Assembly: GCA_022497155.1 (NCBI GenBank)
Contig: MU385746.1
Location: 372,001 to 436,000, forward strand
Length of the DNA: 64,000 bases
DNA from: Whalleya microplaca
Taxonomy: Eukaryota; Ascomycota; Sordariomycetes; Xylariales; Xylariaceae
Reading direction: 5' to 3'
In this document: in pieces, positions 25,197 through 36,100 of the stretch
Layout: every line of letters starts with the position of its first letter
Position numbering within the stretch: the first letter of the stretch is position 1
Translations under genes and position numbers: made by a program
The notes under the pieces: model-generated
The model's database searches: none
What the model saw: the letters and a program-made list of their open reading frames with translations, nothing else
Told to the model about the DNA's origin: nothing

Positions 25197-26724
25197 ACTA
25201 GAGATTTAATATTCCCTTCCACCACAACGACCACTTCAATGGAAATATTTGCTATCATAGCGGAAGGCGTTTGGTGACAGTGTTCTCGACTTTGTTTTTG
25301 GGCGTAGATGTACTGTTAATCCACTATACAGAGGCGGGTCCGGTGATCCTACCTCGCCTCTGCTTTTTCTCTCTCCTCTCCGGGCCTGGATGGAGGGGTA
25401 CTGTTGACCAAGGGGGCTACAACTGCCGGGTCCCTCGCTCGCAACGGGGTTTTTTTTATTGAGGCCGTTCTTCGAGAGAGGAGCGAGAAGAGGGGGCATG
25501 ACCTGGAAGGAATCCGAGGCAGGGTACCGTCCGGCAAAGGCACACAAGGATCATATCATATCAAATCTCTTCGGCACATGAAAAAAAGGAGGTTTTCTTT
25601 AAAGCGTCATATATTTTACTCGACGTAAAGTTTATTGAGATTATGGCCGAACGTGCCCCAAAGCGGTACAAAAATCTTGTCCACTGTTTTCTTTTGTCGT
25701 TTTTTGAAATCTTCTTCTCTTATTGGAGTCGCCCCACCCCTCTTTGCACACATTACACACATAGGAAGGAAGTTGGGGGAAGGAGGGAGGAGAGAAAAGC
25801 TGAATGAGTGAGTGAGTGAGTGAGTGAGTGAGTCTGCTAGCAGACTGAATGGATACTAAGGTTAGGAGCACCCAAAAAAAGCGGGGAGGATGATAGCCAA
25901 GCGGATCACTGAATGATATCAGGGGAGCCCACGGAGCAAGCACTACGGGAGAGACACTTCGCCTTGTTAGACGGGCGGACGGGAGCGTGCCCTCCAGTCG
26001 TTATTCGTATTCTGGACGCGCCCTCTCCCCGCGAGACCTTCCAGACAGAAGAGCTTCTGTGGATCGATGCGGTGGGCTGGCTCGTGGAATGGAGCGATGA
26101 TAGGGGAATCAATCCGTAGGCAGGCGGGCCACCCAACCAGCCCTTCCAGAACTCCAAGCTAAGACAGAATCCCCAAATTGATATATAAACCCTGACCACG
26201 ATGTCAACCTCGATTTGTCTGGTTCCCTGTTGTTCGTGACTGCAACGTTACTGTGAGATTGTGCTTGCGTTGTGAGTAGAATTTCGTGACGAGGGCCATC
26301 AGATCTTCCGAGAGCATGACATGCTTTATGTTCTACGCTTGGTTTCATTTTCATTACACTCGCTTCACATACGTGGCATTTATGATTGCTTGAAAATAGC
26401 ATCATTTATATCGACTTGCTATGACTGGTATCTTCATGAGACTTCGCTATTGTCGTTATACATGTGGCTCTCTTCTATCCAATTTGCGCCCAAGACGTTC
26501 CTAGCAGTACCTATGACCCGAAGTGCTGGCAGTGGTGTAGGGCTGAAGATTCTAGGTAGTTTTCACTCCCCAGCCTCGTCTCACTCGGAGGGGTATCCAT
26601 CCTCATCCAATACCACGCCATCCCTACATAGGGTCATATCCCCGGGGGTTCGCCGATACGACAGTGCTGCTTCCTTGCCCTTGAACATGATGGTGGCAAG
26701 GATCAGCAACAACGCCCTGTCGCC
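25197..26724. other. intergenic region between phosphatase and ankyrin genes
   Basis: No supported gene; several frames of 60-165 codons overlap each other on both strands without domains. It contains a TGAG microsatellite at 25805-25833. The two flanking genes converge on it. Confidence 0.45.
25805..25833 (+). repeat. TGAG tetranucleotide microsatellite
   Basis: About seven perfect TGAG units, flanked by purine-rich DNA downstream of the phosphatase gene. Confidence 0.8.
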
Positions 26725-28596
26725 TCACCGTGCATCCGCCCTCAGCCGCCACGTCAGTATGTCGTTCGCGGACCAGCCTCGGACCCTGATCTTGGGGTCC
26801 GCCCCTTTCGCAACCAGGTAGGCGAAGAAATAATCCTTCGGCCACCCGCGGTTGAAATATTCGAAGAAGGGACCCGCTGCCAGGCGCGCCTCGCGCGCCG
26901 CCAGGTTGTACCGGATGCACAGCTCGTGGAGCCCCGGGCGCCCCTCCCCGCCGCCGGGCGCGTTGATGTCCCCGCCGGCCTCCAGCAGGGCGTCCAAGGT
27001 CGCCGTCACGAGGCGCGGCCCGCGCCGCCACGTCATCCCCACCGTCGTGACCGCGCTCCAGAGGTACTTGTCCGCGGCCCCGGGGTGCCGCGCGCACATC
27101 GCCTTCACCAGGCCCGTCCACGCGCTGACCACGACCGCATCCGTTTCGATACCCGCCGGCGCCGTGTACGGCCACCCGTACTGCGCCAGCACCGTGCCCA
27201 CGCACGGCAGGAACGCCCTCTGCTGCACCAGCAGGCGCAGGACCCCGCGGTACTCCCGCTCGCGCAGCGGCGCCAGCCCCCACTTCGCCAGCAGCAGCTC
27301 CAGGACCGGCGGGCCCTCGACGCTCGCGCCGCCCGAGTCCTCGGTCGTCATGTGCGAGGTCGAGACGTGCTGGTCCAGGAGCCACCGCAGCCCCTCCGTA
27401 GCCCCGCAAGCAGCAGTGGTCTCGCTGGTCCAATCGGCTATGCCGTCGAGGTACGCGAGCAGCGGCGTCACCCACGCCGTCTTCGCCTCCCCGACCCGCA
27501 CCGGCGTCGCGCGGTTGACGTCGCCGCCGTGCGCGATGCAGAGAGCCAGCATCCGCGGGCCGCGGTCGGGGAGCAGGCGCACGGCGGCGATCACGGGGAC
27601 GTGGCCCGCGGTCGTGCGCGTCGCGCGCGGGATCCGGGGGCCGCTGATCCGGGCGCCGGAAGCGATGAGGAGGTCGAAGATCTCCGCCGTCTGCGAGCGG
27701 ACTGCCGCGGAGAGGGGGCTCAGGGTTACCCGGCGCCCTTTGCGGTGCGCGTGGTTGGGGTCGGCGCCGTGGTCGAGGAGGAGTTGGATGGTGTGGAGGG
27801 GGGTGTCTGGTTTGAGGATGGCGGACACGAGGGCAATGGAGAGCCTGTGTGTGATTCGGAGTTAGCATGGTCTAGGTTCTGGATCGTATGAGGAGTTCTG
27901 TGTCATATCTCCAGAGTTACAAGTTTAGGGGTATCCGATACAATGGGAAACAAGCTGCTGTAGGGATGAAAAGAGTGGAAGAGAGTGGAAGAAGAGAGTG
28001 GAAGACAAGAGTGGAAGAGAGTGGCAGAAGAGAGTGGAAGACAAGAGTGGAAGAAGAGAGCCCAGGGTTACGTACTCGTCCTGAGAGTATTTTTTGGCCT
28101 GCTCCGCACCGCCAGCACCAAGAAAACGCTCAAGCAGGGTTGATCGGCCCGGCTTGCAGAGGCATCGCATGAAACCCCTGATCTGCTTTGGCTTCAAACC
28201 CGGGTCGTCGACGCGGGCACCCTGAGCGAGCAAGAACGCAAAGGTCTGGACGTTGCCTCGCTTCGCCGCCACGTGGAGGGTGGACATCTTGGCCGGCTCC
28301 GTCGTCGGCATCCACATGCCCAGCGCGCGGTCCCACGTGCGCGGCGTCCGCCGCTGTACCTCGACGACGCTGGGAGAAGCGCCTGCCCCGTACCGGAGGG
28401 CGAATTGTAGCGTGTCCAACTCGCCGTGGACGCAGGCCCAGTACACGGCCCTGCTGCGCTTCAGGTGCGGGTAGAAGAGATGGCGCTCTGCTACTGCGTG
28501 ATCGGCTCTGCTGCGTAGCGTGAGGTTCGCCGTGAGGTTCGCCGAACCAGAAGTATCAGGGGAGGCCATGATCAGGTAATTTGTTTGCTTCACCAA
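26725..28596 (-). CDS. ankyrin-repeat protein, GC-rich gene
   Basis: Two exons, 28596-28076 and 27844-26725, give 546 aa; the intron (28075-27845, 231 nt, GTACGT...CAG) joins KKYSQDE to LSIALVSAILKP in frame. Ankyrin-like helices are seen throughout: SRAVYWACVHGELDTLQFAL, STLHVAAKRGNVQTFAFLL, TIQLLLDHGADPN, EIFDLLIASGARI, CIAHGGDVN and LVAKGADPKIRVRG. No other domain is visible, so it is probably an intracellular protein-binding scaffold, partner unknown. Such solitary ankyrin proteins are abundant and fast-evolving in ascomycetes. Exon 2 is far more GC-rich than its neighbours, which explains the long antisense frames over it. An alternative start is the ATG at 28569 (MASPDTSGS). Confidence 0.8.
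27973..28060 (+). repeat. 36-bp minisatellite inside the ankyrin gene intron
   Basis: A purine-rich 36-bp unit (starting GAGTGGAAGAGAGTGG) occurs at 27973-28008 and 28009-28044, with a partial third copy to 28060. Copies 1 and 2 differ at one base. It fills much of the 231-nt intron. Confidence 0.8.
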
Positions 28597-30738
28597 GAAG
28601 AGGTATAGAGAGGAGGTTATGAGTGAAGCAAGAAGAAGTATGAATAGGAGGCTATGTAGTCAAGAAGAGCCAATGTAGTTCTAAAGCCGTACTTGTTATA
28701 TTGTCGAGGTCGATGTTAGTATAAGTTGGTTGCGACTTGGGGTGAACTTGTGTTGTTTATATATACCTGCCCTGAGTAATAAGCTTTGCTAAAATTCTCA
28801 GTAGCCCCTGAGTTTGCGCCTTCAACTCATTGTGCTCGGATGAACTCTAAATGCTGTCGATTTAAGCAAATTCAAAACTTCTTAACAACCTCACACGGAA
28901 AGGAGGTTCGAGGTAGCATAGCCACTACAGTACATAGCTTCCAAAAGGGTCGAAACGATTAAAGTCACTTGTGGCAGTGATACGTGCCCTCAGTCCGTAG
29001 AGAGTTGTCGCCTAGTCACAGATAGTTCACTACGCCATCATTAATATAACACTTTTAGCTAACATAGCCTTTCCCTCGGCTTCCCTCTTAATATAACACA
29101 ACAAAGTCACTATGTTTCCCTTAATAATGGATATACATAAGCTACAGTACTTTTTGACTGCTGAACACAAGTAGCGTTTCTGTTGTATAAACCGCTACTA
29201 CCTCCTTAAACCTGCTAGTATACTTATGATTCGAGGCTATTGCCATTGCCCAACTTACAAGATAACTAAGGCAGCTAAACAACGCACGAACTGCAAACGA
29301 TCCCCCCACTAACGGCAGTAGCAAGGGATAGTTCGAGTAAGTAAATGAGGTTAGGAGGGAGGTTGCAATGTTATGCCAGCTTAGCAACACTCTAAGGTAC
29401 CTACTTAAATATATAGGGGCTCAGAAAGTAGATGTACATACATTTACAGATAAACAGTACTGTGGCTTGGGTATATCCACTATTATGTGCAGCACGGTGA
29501 CTTTAATCGTTTCGTCCTCAAAACGGTGCCGACATATCAAGATCGCCATCTTGATACCTTGTGCTAGCCTATGGGTACGGTAAGTCATGGTTTACCAACC
29601 TATTACTAGCCCACGGATGATGCTTACACAGGAATCAGGATCATTAGATAACTTTTAGACTACCACACCAGTATAGCCTATAGTTTGAATCGAAATGGTT
29701 AAAGTCACTGTATTTTAACATAATGTAGTTAAATAGGTCAGGTACACACTTTACGGTACATCTTTCTAACAAACATAAGTAGCTCTTCAGCCTCTTCTAG
29801 TTTATTAACGATGGCGGTAGAATATTTTAAAAAAGATCAGGGAGATTAGCAGAGAGACGTGAAACTGTATTGCGACTCCTGAAAAATTACATTCGTTAAT
29901 GGGAGTCAGATTAGGTTAACCGTTAGATAAGAAGTCGCGAGCGCGCACTTGAATTTTGTTATAGTTTTGAAGGAACTGAAGTTCCTCGAGTAATGCTATT
30001 AGTTGTTAAAGAGGTTGCAGAGCTGTGTGAGGGTTAGAGATGGTACATCCATTTACTAACAATGCGTACCACAAGGTACTTACCTTACCTACTTAAGTAT
30101 CTAACTATACTAGATTAATATACAGTGACTTTGACCACGTACGCGGTGACTTTAATCGTTTCGAGGTTGAATAGCTGGATAGCGGAATAGCCTTCAACCC
30201 TTTGTCAAACCGCTTACGAATGTTGTGATGTGTCGACCATATGAAGCTCTATACTTGAATTCTTTAAAACGCTCAAGATAAGAGTGTAATGGATATCACT
30301 TCAACTAATTACCTAATAGAGCGCGATTGCATGCCATTATTACCAGTCAGAGCTGCTGCCATTAGAGCGATCGATGCAATGGGACGCGGAGCATAGACTC
30401 CTTATGCCTACCTCATTTGGTTCTCGAAACAAAAGGTAGCTACGTGCTGGTCAATTTTCCATCGTGTAGTTAGGGTGCTTCTATTTACTAGTATATCTCA
30501 TGGGTTGAAGAACAATCTTTCTAGTGACAAAACAGCCTCTATCTAAGAAGTGAAAATAGGATGGGCAACATCGATGAAAGCGTCACTATGAAATTGGGTT
30601 TGAAGATCAACAGGTCTTTAGATACGAATTCTTGTTGGCCATGTGGACAGTCCAGTCCTTCTGATCTACCGTCGGGGCTACCCCATAACTCACAGAGTCG
30701 GATATTCCCAGTATTGGATAGGATGAGGAAGCACTATT
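28597..30738. other. gene-free AT-rich region with transposon-end motifs
   Basis: No open frame with coding character. It contains at least four copies of a motif related to GTGACTTTAATCGTTTCG in both orientations (listed separately), suggesting a landing area for small inverted-repeat elements. Confidence 0.5.
28951..30163. repeat. cluster of inverted terminal-repeat-like motifs (Tc1/mariner-like)
   Basis: CGAAACGATTAAAGTCAC at 28951-28968 is the exact reverse complement of 29497-29514. A variant, CGAAATGGTTAAAGTCACTG, lies at 29691-29710 in the first orientation. The reverse form recurs at 30146-30163, next to TACAGTGACTTTGACC at 30121. TA followed by CAGTGACTTT resembles Tc1/mariner ends. 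Several pairings are possible, for example 29494-29711 or 28951-29514, so element limits are uncertain. No transposase is present. Confidence 0.55.
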
Positions 30739-32144
30739 CTAGCAGCGATACCTCTCCCTGCGCCATTGTGTTATTTCGGCATCAGTCAACGGTGTGCAAC
30801 CGCCGCAAGCACACCGAAAACCCCAATATGTATATAACTCTAGGGGCGACAGAAGTCCATAGCTGATACACAGCTCGGTTCCAGCTTCCACATCCTTGCT
30901 CATGTAAAATACGATAAGAGAGCCTGTGTCGCTGATCCAATAAGTCACGCTATTCGCTGGCCTGCATGCGTGGTTGAACCGAGCGGCAACGAGATATACG
31001 CAGGATTGGGGCTTGATATCGAAGCTAATAAGTAGATAAGGCAGTCAGCACACTCAGTCCACCAATAACGTTTGGATATCGCTATAGCATTCAGCCTATT
31101 CGATAGCGACCGAGCACTTACCTGTTAGTTATGAAAATAGACCAGCTAAGGTCTGCATTAGGCATCCGGCGAAAAGCGTGAAGGCGATTGTACGCCGCTC
31201 TATGCTCCGGTTTCAATTTCTCGAGATCGTCGTACAAAGCGGTCTTGCTAGACTTGAATAGCGCCCTCTCAGCGAGGATTATTTCGCCTTCTTTCAGGTC
31301 TTTCTTCGCAAAAGCGCCGCGGCCACCAAAGCGAGATTCCTTGATCTCGAAAAATTCGTTGCTATATTCTTCTGGTTTCGTGGGATGCGATGGCACGAAG
31401 GCATTTATGACCCCGTCTAAGTTCTCTCTGACAATATCTGGGGTGCTCAATGAGACTTTGACGATGGAGCAAACGGAATCTTCATCGCTGTCGGAGTGTT
31501 TGGACGTGATGTCAGGTATGTGCGCAAATAGTCTCCGCCTCTTCGAAGCAACGTTTGGCAGGAACGGGCCTTGGGGAAATAGTCAGCACATCCGTATAAT
31601 ACATGGCATAACTAGCAGCGACACAACTCACCCTTTGGGGATATTGCTTTGGCACGGCCCCAACCATTGCCAGTTTCCTTATAGCCACCCTCACTACCCT
31701 GGCCTGCCGAGTGGCAAGTCAGTGTGATTTGAGGGACGTGACGACTATGGAGGAGTAACATGCCAGGTAACGAGCCCCCAGAGGAATGATTATTCTCATC
31801 GCCCGCCTCGATGATTCCACTATATTTATCCTGTGTAATGGATCTTGAGTCCTCGGGGACAACGGTGGAAGCAAGATCACCACCAGGGCTTAAGTCGCTA
31901 TCCGAGCGACTGCTAGAGAGGGGTGGCAATAGAGTATTTACACCTCTTACGTCCTTCGGACACCCGTATTCGGTGTTCCAATGCTCCCAGGCAGAAATGG
32001 GTAATGGCAGGTCTTTGAAAATCCAGTGAGACCAGAAGGTGCGCTGCGAAACTCAGTTTACGCGCCAATAGATGCGCATAGGTGACTTACACTAGGAAAG
32101 TCTAGAAGACCCGGAAGCGGCCCGTCCTCTTTAACATCGGCCAT
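30739..32144 (-). CDS. SET-domain protein (putative lysine methyltransferase), four exons
   Basis: Exons 32144-32091, 32043-31632, 31569-31122 and 31024-30739 give 399 aa; introns are 46-47, 62 and 97 nt, all GT-AG. The exons must be joined because the SET frame alone begins at a TTG and has no ATG. Residues 1-225 carry no known domain (FWSHWIFKDLPLPISAWEHW near the start, then a Ser/Asp-rich stretch and a basic KRRR segment). SET-N begins at about 228 (FFEIKESRFGGRGAFAKKDL). The cofactor/active-site block is ARFNHACRPANSVTYW with GTELCISYG, and the post-SET cysteines C-x-C-x2-C are at 376, 378 and 381. Short fungal proteins of this kind are usually annotated as SET domain-containing protein 5-like; the substrate is unknown. 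The GTELCISYG tyrosine is present, so catalysis is possible. Confidence 0.85.
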
Positions 32145-32909
32145 AGTTCCTGCTAGCGAGGCGATGATGCTACTTGCTGTTCGGTGAAGATTATGGAATG
32201 TGCGATGATAGGCCTGCAGATTGACTTATCTTGCTTAGAAAAGCTAAAAAATAACATCGCCATGTAAGAATTTATTATTTTACTGGGGGCAATTGGACTT
32301 GCCTGGTTGGTTTTTGTGTGCGTAATGCGAAGATAGATCAAGCGCATTCCTTAGGTATAGCGCATGAGCGGTGTGAAAGCATTCTTGCTTGCCCTACGTA
32401 TGGCATTAAATCCTCGGAGAAAAGAAGAGCCAATGCTTGCCTGAGGGAGCCAAACCTTGGTTGGGAAAATATGCGAGTCACAGAAGTCGCGGGCACTCGT
32501 GCAATGTGATGAACCTCTCAGCATTAGCTGTACCTTTGCTGTACCAAGGGGCTCCTGAGCTGTGGCATGATGCATGAAAAGAAGGCAAGCGGTAAAAACA
32601 AGGCAACGACGGATGCAAGACAGAGGTCTGCGATAGGCACACGAGTTCGCGTAGAGGGGTATATAGGCAAGTACCAGGTATGTATGAAAGATCATTTGTT
32701 GGGGAAGGGAGAGGAAGAGCATATCAAATCTTCTTTCAAGAAATGCTGCCTGATGTATTAGGTAGATTCCAAATAAGGCAACAATGAAGTTTGCTAAAAA
32801 GGCTGATGAAACTTACCTCATTCCTAATTGGGAGAATCCTTAGGATGAGGAACGGTGGTAAAGAACCCGAAACTGAATTTATTCCCTAAGGTTACCCTAG
32901 CTGCCTCGG

Positions 32910-32912
<3 letters not shown>

Positions 32913-32954
<42 letters not shown>
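32913..32954 (+). repeat. AT/GT dinucleotide microsatellite
   Basis: Runs of AT, then about eleven GT units, then GCGCGCGT, ending directly at the solo-LTR-like repeat; a further GATGTGTGTGTGT lies just beyond the repeat at 33108. Confidence 0.8.
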
Positions 32955-33107
32955 TGTTGAGATACGCGCTATAGGGCTGAGGGTAGTACGGGCCAACGAA
33001 TGCCCAGTCGCCCATACATGTATATAAGGGGCTCTGCCGCCTTCCTATAGCTTCACCTTGCACTAATCAAGTCACTATACTCCTCATTACTTGTTCCCAT
33101 ACTGACA
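32955..33107 (+). mobile_element. solo-LTR-like repeat, copy 2, inserted in a GT microsatellite
   Basis: A 153-bp sequence beginning TGTTGAGATACGCG and ending CCATACTGACA. It matches 5445-5596 along its length, including the TATA-like GTATATAAGGGGCT and the shared core ATCAAGTCACTATACTCCTC. GT repeats flank it on both sides, as expected if it inserted into a microsatellite. No internal retrotransposon genes are nearby. Confidence 0.6.
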
Positions 33108-36100
33108 GATGTGTGTGTGTAGATGAAGAAAGAGCTTGAAGATAGATACCTACAATATGTCCTCATACAACCATGGCTATTAGTGAAACTATTTGGATCA
33201 AACATCTTGCCAGATTAGTAATGATACTAATTCATGATAGAAGGCTTTATAAATAATATTATACGATAATGGGATGGCTTATCCTTAACATACCTTAACA
33301 CTATTTGTAAGAGGTTAAAATGTTAACTCACTAGGAAGGCTATTGGGGGTTTCTTGGTGGACGATTATAAGCAAGCTATTGCTTAAACCCAATGGTAGCT
33401 ATAGCCTTTTGGATACAGCGTATTGTTCTAAAAGAAGGAGCGTGACTATTTGCATATTAAATTGAGTATATTATACACATTAAGGCACTCTTGTATTAGA
33501 TACATGTAACAAGGCTTTGTATAGCTAATATGGAGTAAAAACAATGGCGATGGCGATAAAGTAGGTTACGGCCTAAAAGTCAACTACATATGCCCAGAAA
33601 TCTAATCGTCAAACAAAGGCTAGATGTGTTATATGCCTGTAGGTTACAGGCCTAGGAGAATCTGTAAATCAATGTATAACTGGGAGTGCTTTTTCGACAT
33701 TCGTGTCTACCTGCATTCCCATTGTAACTTGATATTTCCATGTCATCTTTGCAAAGTTGTGCGCCGTTGAGCATTCTAAAGCAATGCTCTCTGCATCCTT
33801 TACTCTCAGAAGCACGATGACAAAGCCCTCTACTTCCTATCATGTGCCAAAGCAACCCTAATGAGTCACCTAGGCAGAATATTCATCAACAAAACGCACC
33901 ATTCTCGAACCACATATGGGCGGACTAAGGAAGGAGTATTATATTGGCTCATCGCATATTCTGCAACCTCAGCCTCGCATGTAGCACAGTCAGTCAACGT
34001 CTCGATATTTGTGTCCTGGAACGGAAGTAGTTTGTTTCGATTTGTTTAAAATCTCTGTGTTGTACGAGGTTATGTTCAGGGTTGTTGCCTTGTATGACCC
34101 ACCTCACAGCCACCTATTCTGGATGAGTTTGCTTGACAGTACAGTCCTCTCAGCCCTCATCTTGCCATTGGCAGACCGAAATAGGAATTAAGCGGCGAAG
34201 CAAATGTTGCATGACCTCATATTTCCTTTGGAGTCTGAGAGGTGTTCTGCAACTGCCTAGTTACGGCCAGATGTTTCCTACTTAGGTTGGTGTCACTTAT
34301 TGCTGCAGTGCTATCCTGGGAGCTGTGCGACTAATACTCTTGATGTCGATACGATTTGAATATCCAAGAACTCATTCTTCGGAGGATTGACTGCTTCAAG
34401 ACTCATTAGTAGGCATCTGTGACTTCACCCAGATACATGCTTTTCATTGAGTGTAAAAAAAGGGGGGAATGACTATGACGAGTTGAGCGTTGAGCTTGAA
34501 AAGTACTCAATTTGATGTTAGTATTAGTATTCAGATGTTAGGGCGCTCTTCTAGGGAATTATTTGTTGGCTCCCGGAGCACGCACCCAGTCTAATATTGG
34601 CGTCCTACGTCAACGCCGCAATCGAGGGGCGAGGGCGACATCTCAGATACACCTAAGAATCAAAAGCTGCCTTAATGTTTCTTCCATACTACTTTACGTT
34701 TGGCGTTCAATTAATCCCCAGCGGCACAAGAAGAAATCTATTTCAGTCCTGTTTGCACCAGGCCGTCTAGGTCGTCAACACGAGCTACTATTTCGGGATA
34801 TCTTCGAGGCAGTTCTCTAGCAACGATGACAACACTTGGCTGAGGGTCTAAACGAGATGGCCAGTGTCGCTATCGTTACCAGAGAACTGCCTAGGGCAGT
34901 ATCACGTGTTTCTACAAGTAGATGGCACAGGTCGTAAAGTAAGGAGACGAGGCATCGAGCCCCAATCACTTGTTACCTCGACGTCATATTGTGATGGTGG
35001 CCGACCGCATGCGCTTTCTCAATTTTCGTTCTTAGAAACATCATGCATCCCGAAGGAGCGTAACACGAACCTCCCTCTAGTTGCTATAGTGTCGAATCGG
35101 AGGACCATCAAAATGGTTATGTGTTTAGAGCTACTATGTGCCGCGCGTCGGGTTACAATAAAAATGAGCCGATAGATGCCACCACCGCATTCAATCAGCA
35201 CATTGTAAAATCAATCCAGGTGATTGTCCTCTCCGCCAAGCGTCGCGGGCCGTCCCGCAAGAAGGAAGATTATCAGGTTGTATGTGTATATGATTCATGA
35301 TGGATCTGCGCCCAAGCGAGTTAAAGCAGCTTCTTGAAACTACTAGCAGACCCCGTCAGGAAGAGTCAGACGATTTGCTATGTGTGAGGCTACGTAAAGT
35401 GTCAAGGACTCGAAAGTGCGGGGTGGCCACGAAAGCATCCAAAGCTTGATGCGACCAAGCCAAAATAGCAAAGGATCAATAAGCATACAACAGCAGTCAT
35501 CCTAAAGAAAATCTTCAAATGCATTGAAGAGGAACTTTTAATGTAAGATCTTTCGCTTAGATGAGAAACTCGAAACATCTGCAAGTCATCGGCAGTGATG
35601 ACACGCTAAGCAACTCTCAGGGGACCACGGTAGGCATGACTTCTTGGTACACGAAGTTGTAAGAAATGAGAGAGTCGGCGCAAGCGGACTCTAAAAAGAG
35701 AACTTGCCAATGAGATTGCTCGCATTCGAATGATTTAGAAGCTTGGAATCTGCAGAGTAGCATATCCTCTAGTAACAGATGTACGTCCTGCATATATGCA
35801 TAGTACCGTCGTATCGACTTACCTCCTAAGTCTCTGGTGTACCCTAGAAACAGTGCTGAGAAACGAGCAGGAGCTAGACCCTTGATCATGCTGGAGTATG
35901 CCCATACTATAGTTCCACGATTCAGAGGGTAGTGTCGGGTAGTACAAACTAATTTGAGAGCGTATCAAGGCGAACCTGAGCTTTTCAGCTCAATTTCCGA
36001 GCACGCTGGTTGTTGTCGGCCTCTGTGGGTATGGAGCTGTATGCGGCTTCTATTTATAAGACTAGAATGACTAAGAGTCGGTCTGAAAGGTCGCATTCAT

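Noticed and set aside
26624..27891. Long ORFs on both strands (to 414 codons) over the ankyrin gene
   Set aside because: They are shadows caused by high GC content; only the frame 27844-26725 (minus) shows ankyrin motifs.
30739..31450. SET protein starting at 31450
   Set aside because: That codon is TTG, not ATG. Two further upstream exons join in frame and supply a proper ATG at 32144.
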